Shown here piece after piece: positions 35,801 through 64,000 of a DNA stretch of 64,000 bases (positions are counted from its first letter, which is position 1; the number at the start of each line of letters is the position of its first letter). The notes beneath the pieces were generated by a model, which was not told the origin of the DNA, did not search any database, and saw only the letters and a list, made by a program, of their open reading frames with translations. Both the position numbers and the translations under genes were made by a program. Source of the DNA: Pristionchus mayeri (Eukaryota; Nematoda; Chromadorea; Rhabditida; Neodiplogasteridae); the NCBI GenBank assembly GCA_036245805.1, contig BTRK01000006.1, positions 44,200,020 to 44,264,019 of the forward strand, in the 5' to 3' direction.

Positions 35801-36199
35801 AGGACGACCTCGCTTATAGGGGGAATATTGCCAAATGTGGGAAGAAAAGGGTGAATAATTAAGGGAATCTTCATGGTGTCCCATCAAATTTGTTGATTAT
35901 TGACCGAGAGAACATTAAAGCTATGCTGAAATTTGAGGTATTGCTCGAATAAAATACAACTTTGTGGAGCAAGGGATGTATTAACACACAGAGTTGTCGG
36001 ATATCATAATCAAGGCTGAGAGGTGCGATCTACATTTTGATCGCGCCGTCCAAAGTTAAAAATATGGGGGGAAAGTGTATGACAAGAACATCGACAGATG
36101 GACAACATTGGGTGTGGAATGGAAAGAGTGAAAAGAATTTTTTTGGGGAAATATAAGTTGTGGTCAACAACAATTAATTACAATCGTGGGAAGGAGATC
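32812..36199. other. Intergenic region, tatn-1 promoter to unc-3 3' end
   Basis: About 3.4 kb. It contains the tatn-1 core promoter, purine-biased stretches (33050-33290, 35300-35490) and AT-rich DNA toward unc-3. No exon with splice signals and coding frame was found. Open frames in the biased stretches occur on both strands and are not supported. Confidence 0.5.
32976..33005 (-). promoter_or_regulatory. TATA box plus initiator of tatn-1
   Basis: On the minus strand TATATAAG (33005-32998) is followed 26 nt after its first T by TCAGTT (32981-32976), an initiator-like element. The ATG lies about 170 nt further down at 32811. The spacing fits a classical TATA-Inr core promoter. Confidence 0.6.
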
Positions 36200-44485
<8,286 letters not shown>

Positions 44486-45826
44486 GGCTACGGGGGGCTG
44501 TAGAGGAGCGAGAGGAGCGAGTCGAGTCTACTGGCCGCTCCCTGGGGGACTCAGCTTCATTAGAGATCGGTCTCTCTCGCAGAAGAGGCGCAACCCCTGC
44601 CCTCCCCCCGAGAGAGACTCCGCCCCCTAGAGAGCGCGCGACGAATGGCCGACAGGCCTACAATAGGCCGAGGCCCCGCCCACCACTAGACTAGTTCGGG
44701 GAAGTGGAAGATGGGGGGAAGAAGTTTTAGTGGTTGAGTTAGGCTAGGACTGCCCTCGATAGGGAAGCGAACTTTCATTGGTATGCTTTGATATTGTAAT
44801 TGGTAGCGATGAGTGTTCTTCGAGAAGTCATCGTAACTTCCTTATTTTTTGTTTTGTGTCACTCCAAATATTGCATGTCGTATCTGTAAATCTGAGTAAA
44901 AGACCGTGAATGTTGCAAATTTCATTCCTTCAGGTCACCGCAAGTTGTGAAAATTAAAATTTACGAGCTATTTTCTTACCGTTACTTTTAAAAATAAAAA
45001 TAAAATATTGCTTGTTATAAAAAAATAAAATATTGCTTGTTATTTCTTTCGGCAATATTCTTCTCACTCCTCCCATTCAAATGTTGCATATCAATCGTCG
45101 GTCAGTCTGAGATAACTCCCGAAGTGTATCAATCTCCTTTCTGACCCAGCTGGCTATGCAAATTCGGAGTGTAGCGAGAGCGCACTCCGCACCAATTCCC
45201 CAGCGACTTCTCCCCCACTCTCCGAGAGGCAAGATGGAGAGCTTTCTCGGATCCATGTCTTGGGACTTCCCAGTCCCTCATCTTCTCGGGAACATATCCT
45301 CTTGAGGCTACACAATGCAGAATACGCAAAACTTGCAAAATATGACTTGTGGTGGAAGGAATTTATGCGGTGTGATTATTACATGTGAATGTGGACACAT
45401 CGTGGACTTTTTGAGTTGGGCGATCTGAGAACATCGTGGAAGGTGGAGTACAGTGCTCAATGCGAGAATCAAGGTACAGCAATGCCTGGGAGGAGGAAAA
45501 TAAGAATCGTGAATGGACAAGTTACGATCCGGGTTAGAGTGAGTGGGAGTAGCGGTAAGATTGGGATGGAAATGACGGTATTGACGGTATTCGCGATAAG
45601 ATACACCGGGAGAGTCGAACTAACATACTTTCGAAAATAGACTCTGAACGAATTTTCTACAAACTAACGTAACAATCGAGATGGCTAGCGAGTATGGTGT
45701 ACAGCTTTTCTGGGTACAGTTGTAATGCAGTGCAGTTTTAATACGGAATGGAACAAAGCAGGTACAGAAATCTCGAGTACAATAAATTACAGGAGGTGTC
45801 GCTCTTGATGCCATGGTGGTACTCCA
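44486..45826. other. unc-3 upstream region and ikb-1-like 3' flank
   Basis: 1.34 kb between the unc-3 start codon and the stop of the next minus-strand gene. It contains a 23-24-bp tandem duplication (44996-45042, core TAAAATATTGCTTGTTAT). The half nearer unc-3 is GC-richer with purine runs. No supported coding exon. Confidence 0.5.
44996..45042. repeat. Short tandem duplication
   Basis: Two copies of A(n)TAAAATATTGCTTGTTAT, 44996-45018 and 45019-45042, differing only in the leading A-run length. Confidence 0.85.
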
Positions 45827-48800
45827 TTAATTCTCCTTCTCTCCAGGGATGGGGGAGGAACGCTCGACGTTAGCGTTGCAGGTCAACAGAGCGAAGAAGC
45901 ACGACTGGTACAGCTGCTGGTCGATCTTGCCCTACAATTATTGATTTATTGCTGAATCGGATTACTGTAGGATACGGTAATATCCTTTGAAATTGGTGTT
46001 CGAATTCTACGCATTATTTCGACAGGCGGTATGAGAGGTTGTTTAGAGTGAGGAGACCGTGGTATCGTTTATACCGTATACGGTACGACTGTATGGTACG
46101 GACCTTGTACTTCTCGAGGAGGTTGAAGGGTTTGTGGCCGTCGACGTCCATGCGATTCGCGAGGTCCATGGCGATGTCGTCGGAGACGTACTTTGCGAGT
46201 TGCTGAATTGCGCAATTGGGGAAGTTATTTAAACCTTTTTTGATTCTGAAAACCGATTGATATTTGCATTCAATCCACTTTATACACCAGTCGAGTAGCA
46301 AAAGTGTATGAAATAAATGGATCGCGTTATCGTTAACTCTCTGAAAATCAATCGATACCGTACCTCGAGCATGGCGGCGTCGCACTTCTGCACTGCCAGA
46401 TGGTAGACGTTGCGACCACGAGCGTCAGCCTGAACGATGACGTCATCCAGTGATTTTCAAAAGACGATAGCTCACCTTTGAGCAATCAACGCCAGCCTCG
46501 ATGAGCGTCTTGACGACCTCCAGATTGTCGACGTGCGACTGCGTCACCTCGTCGAAGTTGCCGTTGTTCCTGAACGTGAATACTGTAATCAGAAAGGATA
46601 CGGCAATGAATCGATCGATAAGTCGATCGCCTACATTTCCCTAGACATTCCTTAACCGTACTTAAAGCGTTGATGATAGAGATCAAAGATCAACGATAAC
46701 TTACCAAACAGCAAGGTGCAGTGCGGTCATCCTCTCCTCGTTCTCCATCTCCTTCTTGCAGCGAGGATCGCGAACCAGGGTCTGTAAGAATTGATTTTTG
46801 AAATTACCGCAACTCCAAAAATTTTTTCTGACCTTCACGATGTCGTTCATGCCTCGTGTAGCTGCATGCATCAGCGCAGTTTCTCGCTGGTTTCTGTTCG
46901 ATTGCACGTTCGGGTCGGCGTTCAGCTCGAGCAGGTAGTCAACGAACTCAAATATGATTTTTATTTATTGATTTAATATTTGACTCTAAATGGCCATCTC
47001 CATCCTGCGTGCTCTCTTACTCGTCTAGAGCACGCAGAATGGGAAAAAACATCTATTGCCATACCATCTCTCTCACTCCTAGTAATCGTCTGACTCTCTC
47101 CTGTTTGCGTGCTCTCTAGCTTTCTCTAACATGCGAGAGAGCGTGCAAAATTAAGAGAGTCAGGCCATTGCTGCTCACTGCACTCACCAGCGTCTGTCTG
47201 TTCTGCACGGCGAGGAAGAGAGGCGATTCGTCGAAGCGATTGCGCAGATCCCAGGGCGGATACTCGCCGTGCTTGCGGTCCTGCTTCAGCTGCTGCTCGA
47301 TGATCGCGTACGCCTGGAGTACGGTAGTGCTAGGTACGGTAAGACTAACGGGGATACGGTAGCGGACGATACGGTACCTTGGCGACGTCGAGATTGAGCA
47401 GGCAGATGTGCAGGAAAGTGTCCTTGTCCTTGTCCTGCCAGAAGAGGATCGTCTCGCCCTCCTTCTGCAATTAATTAAACTAATTAATTAATTAGTTGCT
47501 GAAAAATAGTAGATGCTGAACGATTTCTGAAACTATAAGCACCTTCTCCACCAGACTGGAGGTGCGCGAGGCGACGTTGCATCCCTGCACACACTTGCAC
47601 ATCCACAGCATCGCCTGCTCGGTGTTGTCCTGAAATATAAAGAATCAGTTTGCAATCCCGGGTGCTACCGTATACCTGTCCGATGTGCACGCGCAGTCTC
47701 TGGCGCGCGGGACGATCGGTGGAGATGGGCACGACGGAGGCGGGCGAGACTCTGAAAGGGCATATTTTTTTCTCAATTTTAGTTACTTTCGCGTTCAAAT
47801 TCGAGCAATCGTCTCCTCATTGCTCTCGGTTAAGCAGAAGGAGAGTGTTTGGAATAGAGATAACATCTTTATTTCAAAATCTCTCCAAACACAATATTAT
47901 TCATCTCGTGCCTACCTGCCGGTATTTCCAGGTTGTGGTTGACCGGGCGAGAAATGCGGTGCGGACCCTGCGGACATTGGCGAGTCGACGCATGAGGAGT
48001 CAGTGGAGGGCGGTCGGCAGTAGATGAGATTCTCCTTCGACTCCGTCTCCAACTGAAAAAAACACTAAGCTCTGGCTAAAATGTTTTTTTTTAAATCCAA
48101 AATTGCGATCATTAACGAAATTACCATAGTGGAGTAGGCGAGGATGAACTCGGACACGTTATCGGGCATGTCGCCGTTGCTGTCGTCGAGGATTCTAAAA
48201 TCGTCTCGTCAGCAATGATCAACCTCGGAGATGCGGGAGCGCGTCTAATGGGACATGATCTCCGCATTATGAAGATGGATTATTTTACGATGATTATACA
48301 AAGCCCTCCTGAAGCGGACATAACGCGATGCGACGGCATAATCATTGCAAAGCCGCCGGTTTGCGACATGTATGGTGTCATGGTCCGAAATGCCTTGACA
48401 TTTCGGACCCCGCCCATACAGGCCGTGCGCAGCATCACTCCCCCCCCCCACCTTCACCCCTCCCCTCGCCGCTACCGATGTGTTCCTAAAACAGCAATGC
48501 ACAACCAAATGTAGCCACCTACCTCTGGACATTGGTGGTGGCACCGTAAGCAGTGCTGGCGTCTGCTGGAGAGTACGAAGGAGACGAGTAGGTCATCGGA
48601 GAGGAGGAGCTGAACAATATCGGTTGATTGGAAACCTCGTAGTTTGTGCGGCTGCATGCAATGCACAAATGCAATTGTCTTTTCTTAAAAATTCAATTCA
48701 ATTCAATTCAATGGTTTATCCGCCAGAATAAGTAAAGAGGAAATGGGAAAAAGATCTTCGAAAACTTTTGGTGGATGTGGTTGTGGACAGGGATCACCAT

Positions 48801-51313
48801 GGATCGGTCGCTAACGGCGTTGATTCGATTGAGGGGAAAGGTTTTCAGGTATAGTTTGTTCTATTTATACCCAAATCGGACCCTCATAAATTATAGCGGA
48901 GGGAGAGTGTGGTGGATTCGCTAGATCGACTGATGTCATAGCATGCAGTAATCTACAAATGGTGCACCGCGGGAAGATACGATCTCCATAACTGCTAGGA
49001 AAATATACGGAACATTTTTGGAATTATCAAACATTTTGCACGTTTATTGCACGAATGATTAATAATGGCAACAACTTCACGTGAAAAACGTGAAAAATTG
49101 CTCGTGCAAATGATTCTTTTTTTTCTTTTTGGGTGCTTTTTTTCTCAGTTATCTGAAGCGGGAAAATATCAAACTTTTGCCAATAATTTTACAAATATCG
49201 CATCAGGAATTTTTCGAGAATTTCGAAAAATTGTAGAGTCAGAGTAAATTAGAGTAAGCATTCGATGAAAAAATTCTAGTTTACAGCGTGTTCCATGACG
49301 TATCTCAGATGATTCTCACTCTCACTATTTTTCATGCACACCATTCACACAACCTTTAATCTACTACAGTAATCCAGTTGCCATGGAAGCATAGCAGATG
49401 ATGACGTTCAAGAATAGATCTCGACAGCATATCGGGCGCATACATCGTCTTTGTAGGTAACTTTGCGTGATGAAATCACAAAATAATGAAACTCTTTCAA
49501 AGAATAATTCGTGCCAAGCATTATGCGATGTTAAAAATCACCGCAAATATCCGGTCTTTGCGGTGATTTTTACACCGAACTACTTAGCATCATGCACGCA
49601 ACACTCGCACGCACAGCACCACGAAAATATCTAGTTTCTTGGGGGTATTCATGCGTTTAGCAGATGCCATCGTCGATGAGGAGATGGTAGATGGACGTGG
49701 CGTTGAGGGAGATCGTTACCTGTATCCGGATTCGGCAGAAGACGATTGCACGGTGTCGGGAGTGGAGGAGGACGAGAGGTAGCCAGCCATGTCCGGGCTG
49801 TCCTGGAGCTGATTCTGCAACGATTTCCGATCAATTTTGGCCAAATTTATCGATTTTTATAGATTATCGATTACAATTTGGAGAAACGAAACCTAGCTCT
49901 GCACCTTCTACCCTCTCTCACCACTCGCCATAACTAAAGAGTGCGTAGAATGAAAATAAGGTGATCTAATTTTCGAAATTATCGATCGAGCTACAGTACC
50001 TGCCACACGGTGGCTCCGCACTCATAGCCCATCCCGTATGCGGAGTAGGAGGTGTAGTCGCCGATATCGGTGGTCGGCGTGGCGCCATATGATGCAAACT
50101 GCAAGCGATTTTTTTTGTTTTTGGAGCACCTCGGATTATTTATGAATCGAAGATCATTGAAATGTTGAGCAAACGAAATTCCGAGAACACATGAGATTGT
50201 TTAGGAATCAACGAGAACTCTGATGCTCACTCTGGATCCTGGAGCTCCGTAGGGGTGATGGGGGGCGACGGTCTGGCGAGCGGTGCGCACCGGGCCACGA
50301 GAGAGAAGGATGGACTCGTCGACTTCCTGGAATATTTCGGTTAGCCAAATTGATTTTTGATCTTTCCATCTCTACTCAGGCACTACCTAATTCAACTATT
50401 GCTTCTTCGTCGAATGCTCATTTCTGAGCTTTTCAATACATAACTCGCAAAAATATTGATAACATGACCGCAAAGTTATCCTACTCAATACACCAAAAGA
50501 TGAAAAGGAAGAAAAATTATGGTTAAGGGGGATAAAATATGCTCACCCCTTCCTCCTTCTCCTCTTCCTCTGGCTTCTTCTCATCCTTCTGGAAATAATT
50601 AATGAGATAACGAACAGGGAATAATAATCCCACCTCTTCCTTCTTGTCATCATCCTTCTCAGTGGTTTCCTTTTCCTCCTTCTTCTTCTCTTCCTAGAAT
50701 AGCCGCGTTAACGTTATTTACAGCACTTGTAAGGACTCCTATTGAATTAGACCCGATTTCTTTCCCTCACGTTTTCAGGAAGTTCAGAGTAGTCACATGA
50801 ATTTCGTATGCTCAATCGATTAATGCCGACCTGGGGGCTGTTCATGAGGTCGTTCATCAAGGATGCATTTCCTTTCCCGAATTTGAGCGAAGTGTTCGTC
50901 TTTCTCGCTAGGGCGGAAGAACGAATCGACTGGAGCGCAATGAAATCGGCGGGCTGAAAATCAAATCTTCAATGGGCTTTGCGCGGAAGAAGGATGCTGT
51001 TCGAGGAATTTCATTCTATTCACTCCTTTGCATCTCAACCTTTCGAGGGAGGGAGAGAATTGAGGAACCGGGGGCCTTTCGAACCCTACTAAGGAGTGCT
51101 TTTCAAAAAAAAAACTTTAAATCTACGCACCGCCATGACTGTTCTCGGGCCCGACTCCTTCTTCTTCGGCTTGTCTTCTGTGAGGGAGAGATCGTTGATC
51201 TTTGCGGAGAGAATGTTGGCGACCTCATCACTGGGACTGTTGTCCTTCGCTGGAACCTTAAAAAATACACGATGAGCGCTCGAATGGCTGATCTCCGTCT
51301 CTTCATTGTTCAT
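45827..51313 (-). CDS. ikb-1: IkB/BCL3-like ankyrin-repeat protein (IKB-1-like)
   Basis: Ankyrin-repeat protein resembling the IkB/BCL3 group; C. elegans IKB-1 lacks a canonical NF-kB partner, so its role is unclear. Minus-strand exons: 51313-51131, 50953-50831, 50693-50634, 50588-50547, 50326-50231, 50098-50000, 49814-49720, 48609-48523, 48194-48125, 48052-47916, 47751-47676, 47629-47543, 47464-47378, 47313-47188, 46946-46833, 46781-46705, 46569-46476, 46429-46364, 46202-46104, 45931-45827; 1923 nt, 640 residues, all in phase. The N-terminal 330 residues are low complexity: a Lys/Glu block at 103-136, then Ser/Tyr/Pro-rich. Ankyrin repeats fill about 395-605: DTFLHICLLN, ESPLFLAVQNRQ with LLELNADPNVQ, ETALMHAATRG, MTALHLAVWNN with LIEAGVDCS, RNVYHLAVQK, and a last VDGHKPFNLLEKY. 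The start MNNEETEISH is inferred. The symbol rests on domain order and recall; other BCL3-like proteins remain possible. Confidence 0.82.
47083..47170. mobile_element. Palindromic MITE-like element, family 2, copy C
   Basis: Arms AATCGTCTGACTCTCTC...GCGTGCTCTCTAGC and GCGAGAGAGCGTGC...GAGAGTCAGGCCATT. It lies inside the ikb-1-like gene, its end 17 bp from a splice donor. A smaller related palindrome (CCTGCGTGCTCT / AGAGCACGCAGAATGG) sits at 46993-47042 next to it. Confidence 0.75.
49533..49571. repeat. Perfect 15-bp hairpin in an ikb-1-like intron
   Basis: AAAAATCACCGCAAA, a 9-nt loop TATCCGGTC, then the exact complement TTTGCGGTGATTTTT. It lies in the intron 48610-49719. No Drosha/Dicer-length stem is present, so it is not a microRNA precursor. 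Confidence 0.85.
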
Positions 51314-54159
51314 GCTATCTAGACAGTTTGAGTTGAGAGAGGGGGAGCAATGGTCTGACTCTCTTCGGTGTGCACGCTCTCTCACCGGGCAGAGAGACGA
51401 GAGAGCGTGCAAACCGAAGAGAGTCAGATCATTGTTCGAGAGGGGGGGGGGGTGCGGAATTGTTTCCCAACTTGAATGCAATGATGCCAGAATTGTAGAC
51501 AAAAGCCGTCCAAGTAATATCAAAAGAGCTTCTCTTTTTAGATTCCTCGTTAGCGCACTTCTACGTGTGACGCACGAAAGCCTATGTGCGCCATGTTTTC
51601 AGTTTCTCGTGACTACTTGAGGCTATTTTCGACTGGGAAACCCTTAGAGAGCACTGCTCAGTTCATTCGAGAACAGGTTTGCTACTCTTTCATTATTGAA
51701 TGTATGAACTGTACCTCGCGCGCAACGAGGCATTCACCGTCCTTTGCGGCCATCACTGTTTCTGTATCGCAGAGCGAGATTATTGCTGCACTGAAACATG
51801 CATTATAAAGAGCTGAAGAGCGCGTGAAGAACAGGTCAAAAGGAGGGCGCAAATCGGGCGAGATTCTAAGAAAAGGATGTGCAGATATGAACACGGAAGT
51901 GAAATTTCGCGCTAAGAAATGGTGTCATTCCCTGCGTTTGCAAGCCGTCTCTGGGTTAGTTATCAGCATTTTTGGTGAGACAGACGATAAATAACTCTTT
52001 CTTGCTCTGGGCTACAGATTATACGGAAGAAGCGCGGAATGAGGCAAAAACAGGTGAAACGTAAGATGGCGAAAGGGAGGCGCGGGAACTGGTCATCCAC
52101 CCGGGGGTATTGCTCAGCGAGCGACGAAGAGATGGAGGGACACTCCTACTCCGATAGGCAAATATTGACCGATCGCGAAAGAAGGCTCGCTTCGTCTCTC
52201 CCTCCCCGTGCGTTTCTTGTAGCGAAGAGGGAGAGACAGACGAGAGAGATCGATAAACACGCTAGCGCATGACCGCGACGCGTCCGTCTCGGTCAGAGAT
52301 GTGAGAGATGGAGGCAGAGGAGAGAGTGAGAGAGAACTCGCGGGCTGAGAACCAACCAGGAAGTTGGAGGAAAGAGCGAGTGGCGAATTGCAACGGCGCC
52401 GTTTCACTGCGATCAATGAGATCGGAACTGTTCCTTTTCGGCTATAAAATACTTTAACCAAAAGATGCGCTGTAAATAATGGAAGCAATTATCAAAGATT
52501 GAAATGATGATACGAAACGTTTGACGAAGAGTATGGGAAGGAAACGAATGAATCGAATATCTGCAGGAGTAAACTAAAAACAAGATTCCTCTATTCAACA
52601 TGAAGCTAGAAGTCTCAGGAACATTAAGCGAGGTGGCTGAAGGCGGAGACGTCGGGGGATTCTGAATAGGCGGGGGGGAGAGAGATAGAAGAGGGAGAGG
52701 AGAGAGTCAGGCGACGAGGGATCATGGAGCGAAAAACTTCCTTGTTGTCGTTCAGAAGGGAGAGGGAATGGCTCGCTGGCTCTCCTCTCTCTCTCTCTCG
52801 TTTCTTTCCCTCTCTCTCTTCTCGATGGCACGAGCTCCTATTAGGGGAGAAATTCTGTTCCTCGTTGTGTGGGCGGAGCTTCTGGAATCTTGAGGAGGAG
52901 GATGAGGAGCAATATACGTATTCATGAGTGATTTTCGGACTAGATATTTTCGAGTATTCCGGAAACCAGTGAAGCCTATAATTTGCGAACACTGTCACAT
53001 GGAAAGGTTTTATTTTCGTTTTCTCATCTTATCTCTCGGTTAATTTTTTTCCTTTTTCTAAAGATACAGCAGTTTCACTTGGTCTGTCCGGAATGAGTGT
53101 AATACGTTAAGTTATCAACATTGTTCCATGTTTGACATTCATATTTCTGAATCAACTATTCTTGTTAATATTACCATTCGTTGTTAACTGTATCATCAAC
53201 ATTTTGTCCCACTTTCCCTTTATCTCGAAACAATCACTGCGATAGAATCGAAGATTGAATCTCGTGAAAAGATACAATTGGAGCTGCGAAAACATAGCCA
53301 CATCAACGAAAGAAGGGAAGTAACCGATTTACGAATCACAACACGAAACAATAGCAAGTTGTTTCTAGATGAACACTCGGTCAAGATACAAAAATCTGCC
53401 TTGACAATCGGTGAAAATAAAGGAAATAGGGGGGAAACATGAGGTTCTCGATAAAGTGCTGCAATAAAGAACATTGTTAACAGGTTCCCGGAACATCGAG
53501 GAAGGTACCCTTACATCAATTTTTTTCTCATTTTACTTCTTTTTTTGCTGCTTGTGCATGTACTACTAAAACTAAAGGCATATATTGGAAGGAGGTGAGG
53601 ATGAAGCGAGAAGAGGGATGTTTGGTGCGGAATCTATGACATCAACAAGAGATAGAAAAAAAGAACACACACAACGATATACGGGGACAAGATAAGAACC
53701 AATGACTTAGAAACACTTTCGTGAGAACAATGCCGTGTCTATTGTACATTTGCACACTAGAATAAAATGAGTTTCGAACAAGGTTCAGAATCTAAAATAA
53801 GAGAAAAAAGTCAAAATAGATTGTTTTCAATAGCATGAAAAAAGGGAAAATATTAGCCAAATTCGAAGAGGGAGAACTACATAATCATCTGTTTGTCCCT
53901 CAGAATTTCAATACAATTTCAGGAAAAGCTCAGGAATTCTTGTAGGGGTAGAACTGCGAATGACAGAACATGAAAAATAATATCACCGAAACGGGGGAAG
54001 CTGGTTTGAAGCCGTGGTCCATCGTTACGCTATAGTGAAAATATAAATATAGATTTGGAATTCTGTTTTTCTAAGCTCTACATATTGCTAATTTGGATGC
54101 GATACAAAAAGGGGATTGGCTCGTTTCTCTGAGTAGTGCTAGGGGAAGAGGGGACCAGC
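51314..54159. other. Intergenic region, ikb-1-like upstream to hpk-1 3' end
   Basis: 2.85 kb. Contents: a palindromic element at 51348-51434, purine/pyrimidine-biased DNA (52090-52340, 52620-52830), and A/T-rich sequence from 53040 to 54150 that probably contains the hpk-1 3'UTR. No supported exon; open frames here follow the base bias. Confidence 0.5.
51348..51434. mobile_element. Palindromic MITE-like element, family 2, copy A
   Basis: The best-preserved copy: CAATGGTCTGACTCTCTTCG and TGCACGCTCTCTC pair with GAGAGAGCGTGCA and CGAAGAGAGTCAGATCATTG. It begins 34 bp upstream of the ikb-1-like start codon. Together with 22286-22372 and 47083-47170 it defines a family. Confidence 0.85.
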
Positions 54160-63212
<9,053 letters not shown>

Positions 63213-64000
63213 TATCAGCCCGCGGCGGCTGCGGCGACAGGGCGGCGGCTGGTGGTCGGTCGGACGTCTACGACCGTCGACGGCAGCGGCAGCAAGGGGG
63301 CGGAGACTGAGAGGACGGTGTCGCGAGAGTTCTACGATCCCCCGAGCACACCACGGCCAAAGGGGCGAGGGGCGGGATGGGGAGAGAGAGAGGGGGGGGG
63401 TGGGTAGTCGGCGCCGGGCAGGGGGAGGAGGGAAGAGAGAGAGAGAGAGAGGCGGCTCCTCCCGCCTCTGGCCACTCTTTCCCTCTCGCTCTTCCCGCTG
63501 GCCACGCAGCGAATGGCTTGTCTCTGTGTGCGGCCTCGCTCCCTCTTCTTTCTCTAGCCGCCTCTCCTCCCTTCCCACACTCTCTCGCGCTGCCGCTCAG
63601 CGCATCAATCGATAGGACGAGGACGAGTGGGGAGAGAAGGATGGGGCGGAGAGTGGGGAATAGAGGGGGGGGGGAGAAGGAGGGAGAGGGGTCGAGTGTG
63701 GGAGAGAGACCACAAAGAAGATGGAGGTACGTGATTAGACGGAGGGAGCGAGCGAGTGTCGGCTCAGAAATGGAGGGAGGAAAGGAATCGAGGTCAATAA
63801 AACGAGACGAACTGGAGGGATTCCAAGTTAAATTTCTCGAAGTCTGGCAAATTCCTTCAAACCGCTTTCTAACAACCTTCCCCCACGAGCGTCTCAAACT
63901 CCAATAATATATTATTGATATGGGAACTGGATGCGGAACCTAAATGAAAAGTTTGAAGATAGGGAAGCCACGATGAACCTTCAAGAGGGATTAGAAAAGG
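63213..64000. other. hpk-1 upstream region
   Basis: GC-rich, purine-biased sequence with GAGAGAG runs on the plus strand. It presumably contains the 5'UTR and proximal promoter. Long open frames on both strands (for example 63268-63907) arise from base bias; the minus frame continuous with hpk-1 runs to an ATG at 63578. Confidence 0.5.

Noticed and set aside
49533..49571. microRNA precursor
   Set aside because: The 15-bp stem and 9-nt loop are too short for a pre-miRNA; reported only as a perfect hairpin.
51324..51523. N-terminal extension of the ikb-1-like protein to an ATG at 51523
   Set aside because: The extension would be translated through the palindromic MITE-like element; MNNEETEISH at 51313 is the first methionine after it.
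63268..63907. Long overlapping open frames on both strands (132-209 codons)
   Set aside because: Produced by GC- and purine-biased sequence; amino-acid composition is low-complexity Pro/Ser/Arg and the frames coexist on both strands.

Overview
This window is nuclear DNA from a rhabditid nematode. The genes are split into many short exons (about 40-250 bp), introns start GT (once GC) and end in TTTCAG-like acceptors, and several introns are only 45-48 bp. The proteins are recognisable relatives of Caenorhabditis elegans genes: PHA-2, a SPRR-type neuropeptide receptor, TATN-1, UNC-3, an IKB-1-like ankyrin protein and HPK-1. The exon-rich structure and moderate GC suggest a diplogastrid such as Pristionchus, but that is inference. 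As I recall, pha-2, tatn-1, unc-3, hpk-1 and the SPRR gene next to tatn-1 all lie on the C. elegans X, so this is probably X-linked sequence.

Layout, plus strand: the 3' part of a GLUT-type sugar transporter (1-2363); pha-2/HHEX homeobox gene (2776-6444); a small secreted Cys-rich protein (8386-11146); an unrecognised Ser/Arg-rich protein (12717-17582); an acidic single-pass membrane protein (18864-21251); a 5.3 kb gene-poor stretch; and a SPRR-type GPCR (26510-30083). Minus strand: tyrosine aminotransferase (30759-32811), the COE/EBF factor unc-3 (36200-44485), an IkB/BCL3-like ankyrin protein (45827-51313) and the kinase hpk-1 (54160-63212). Exon chains were built by hand. For every complete gene the exon lengths sum to a multiple of three and all junction phases agree.

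The genes do not form an operon or a pathway; they are mostly neuronal, pharyngeal and stress regulators plus two metabolic or transport genes. The window holds no CRISPR, phage or other exotic system. The most notable non-genic content is small inverted-repeat elements: two hAT-like MITEs (one with a perfect 8-bp target duplication), three copies of a second palindromic family, and an 867-bp foldback element that ends 10 bp before a splice site. There are also diverged intronic tandem repeats, a duplicated noncoding block, and very short in-frame introns that read as coding sequence.
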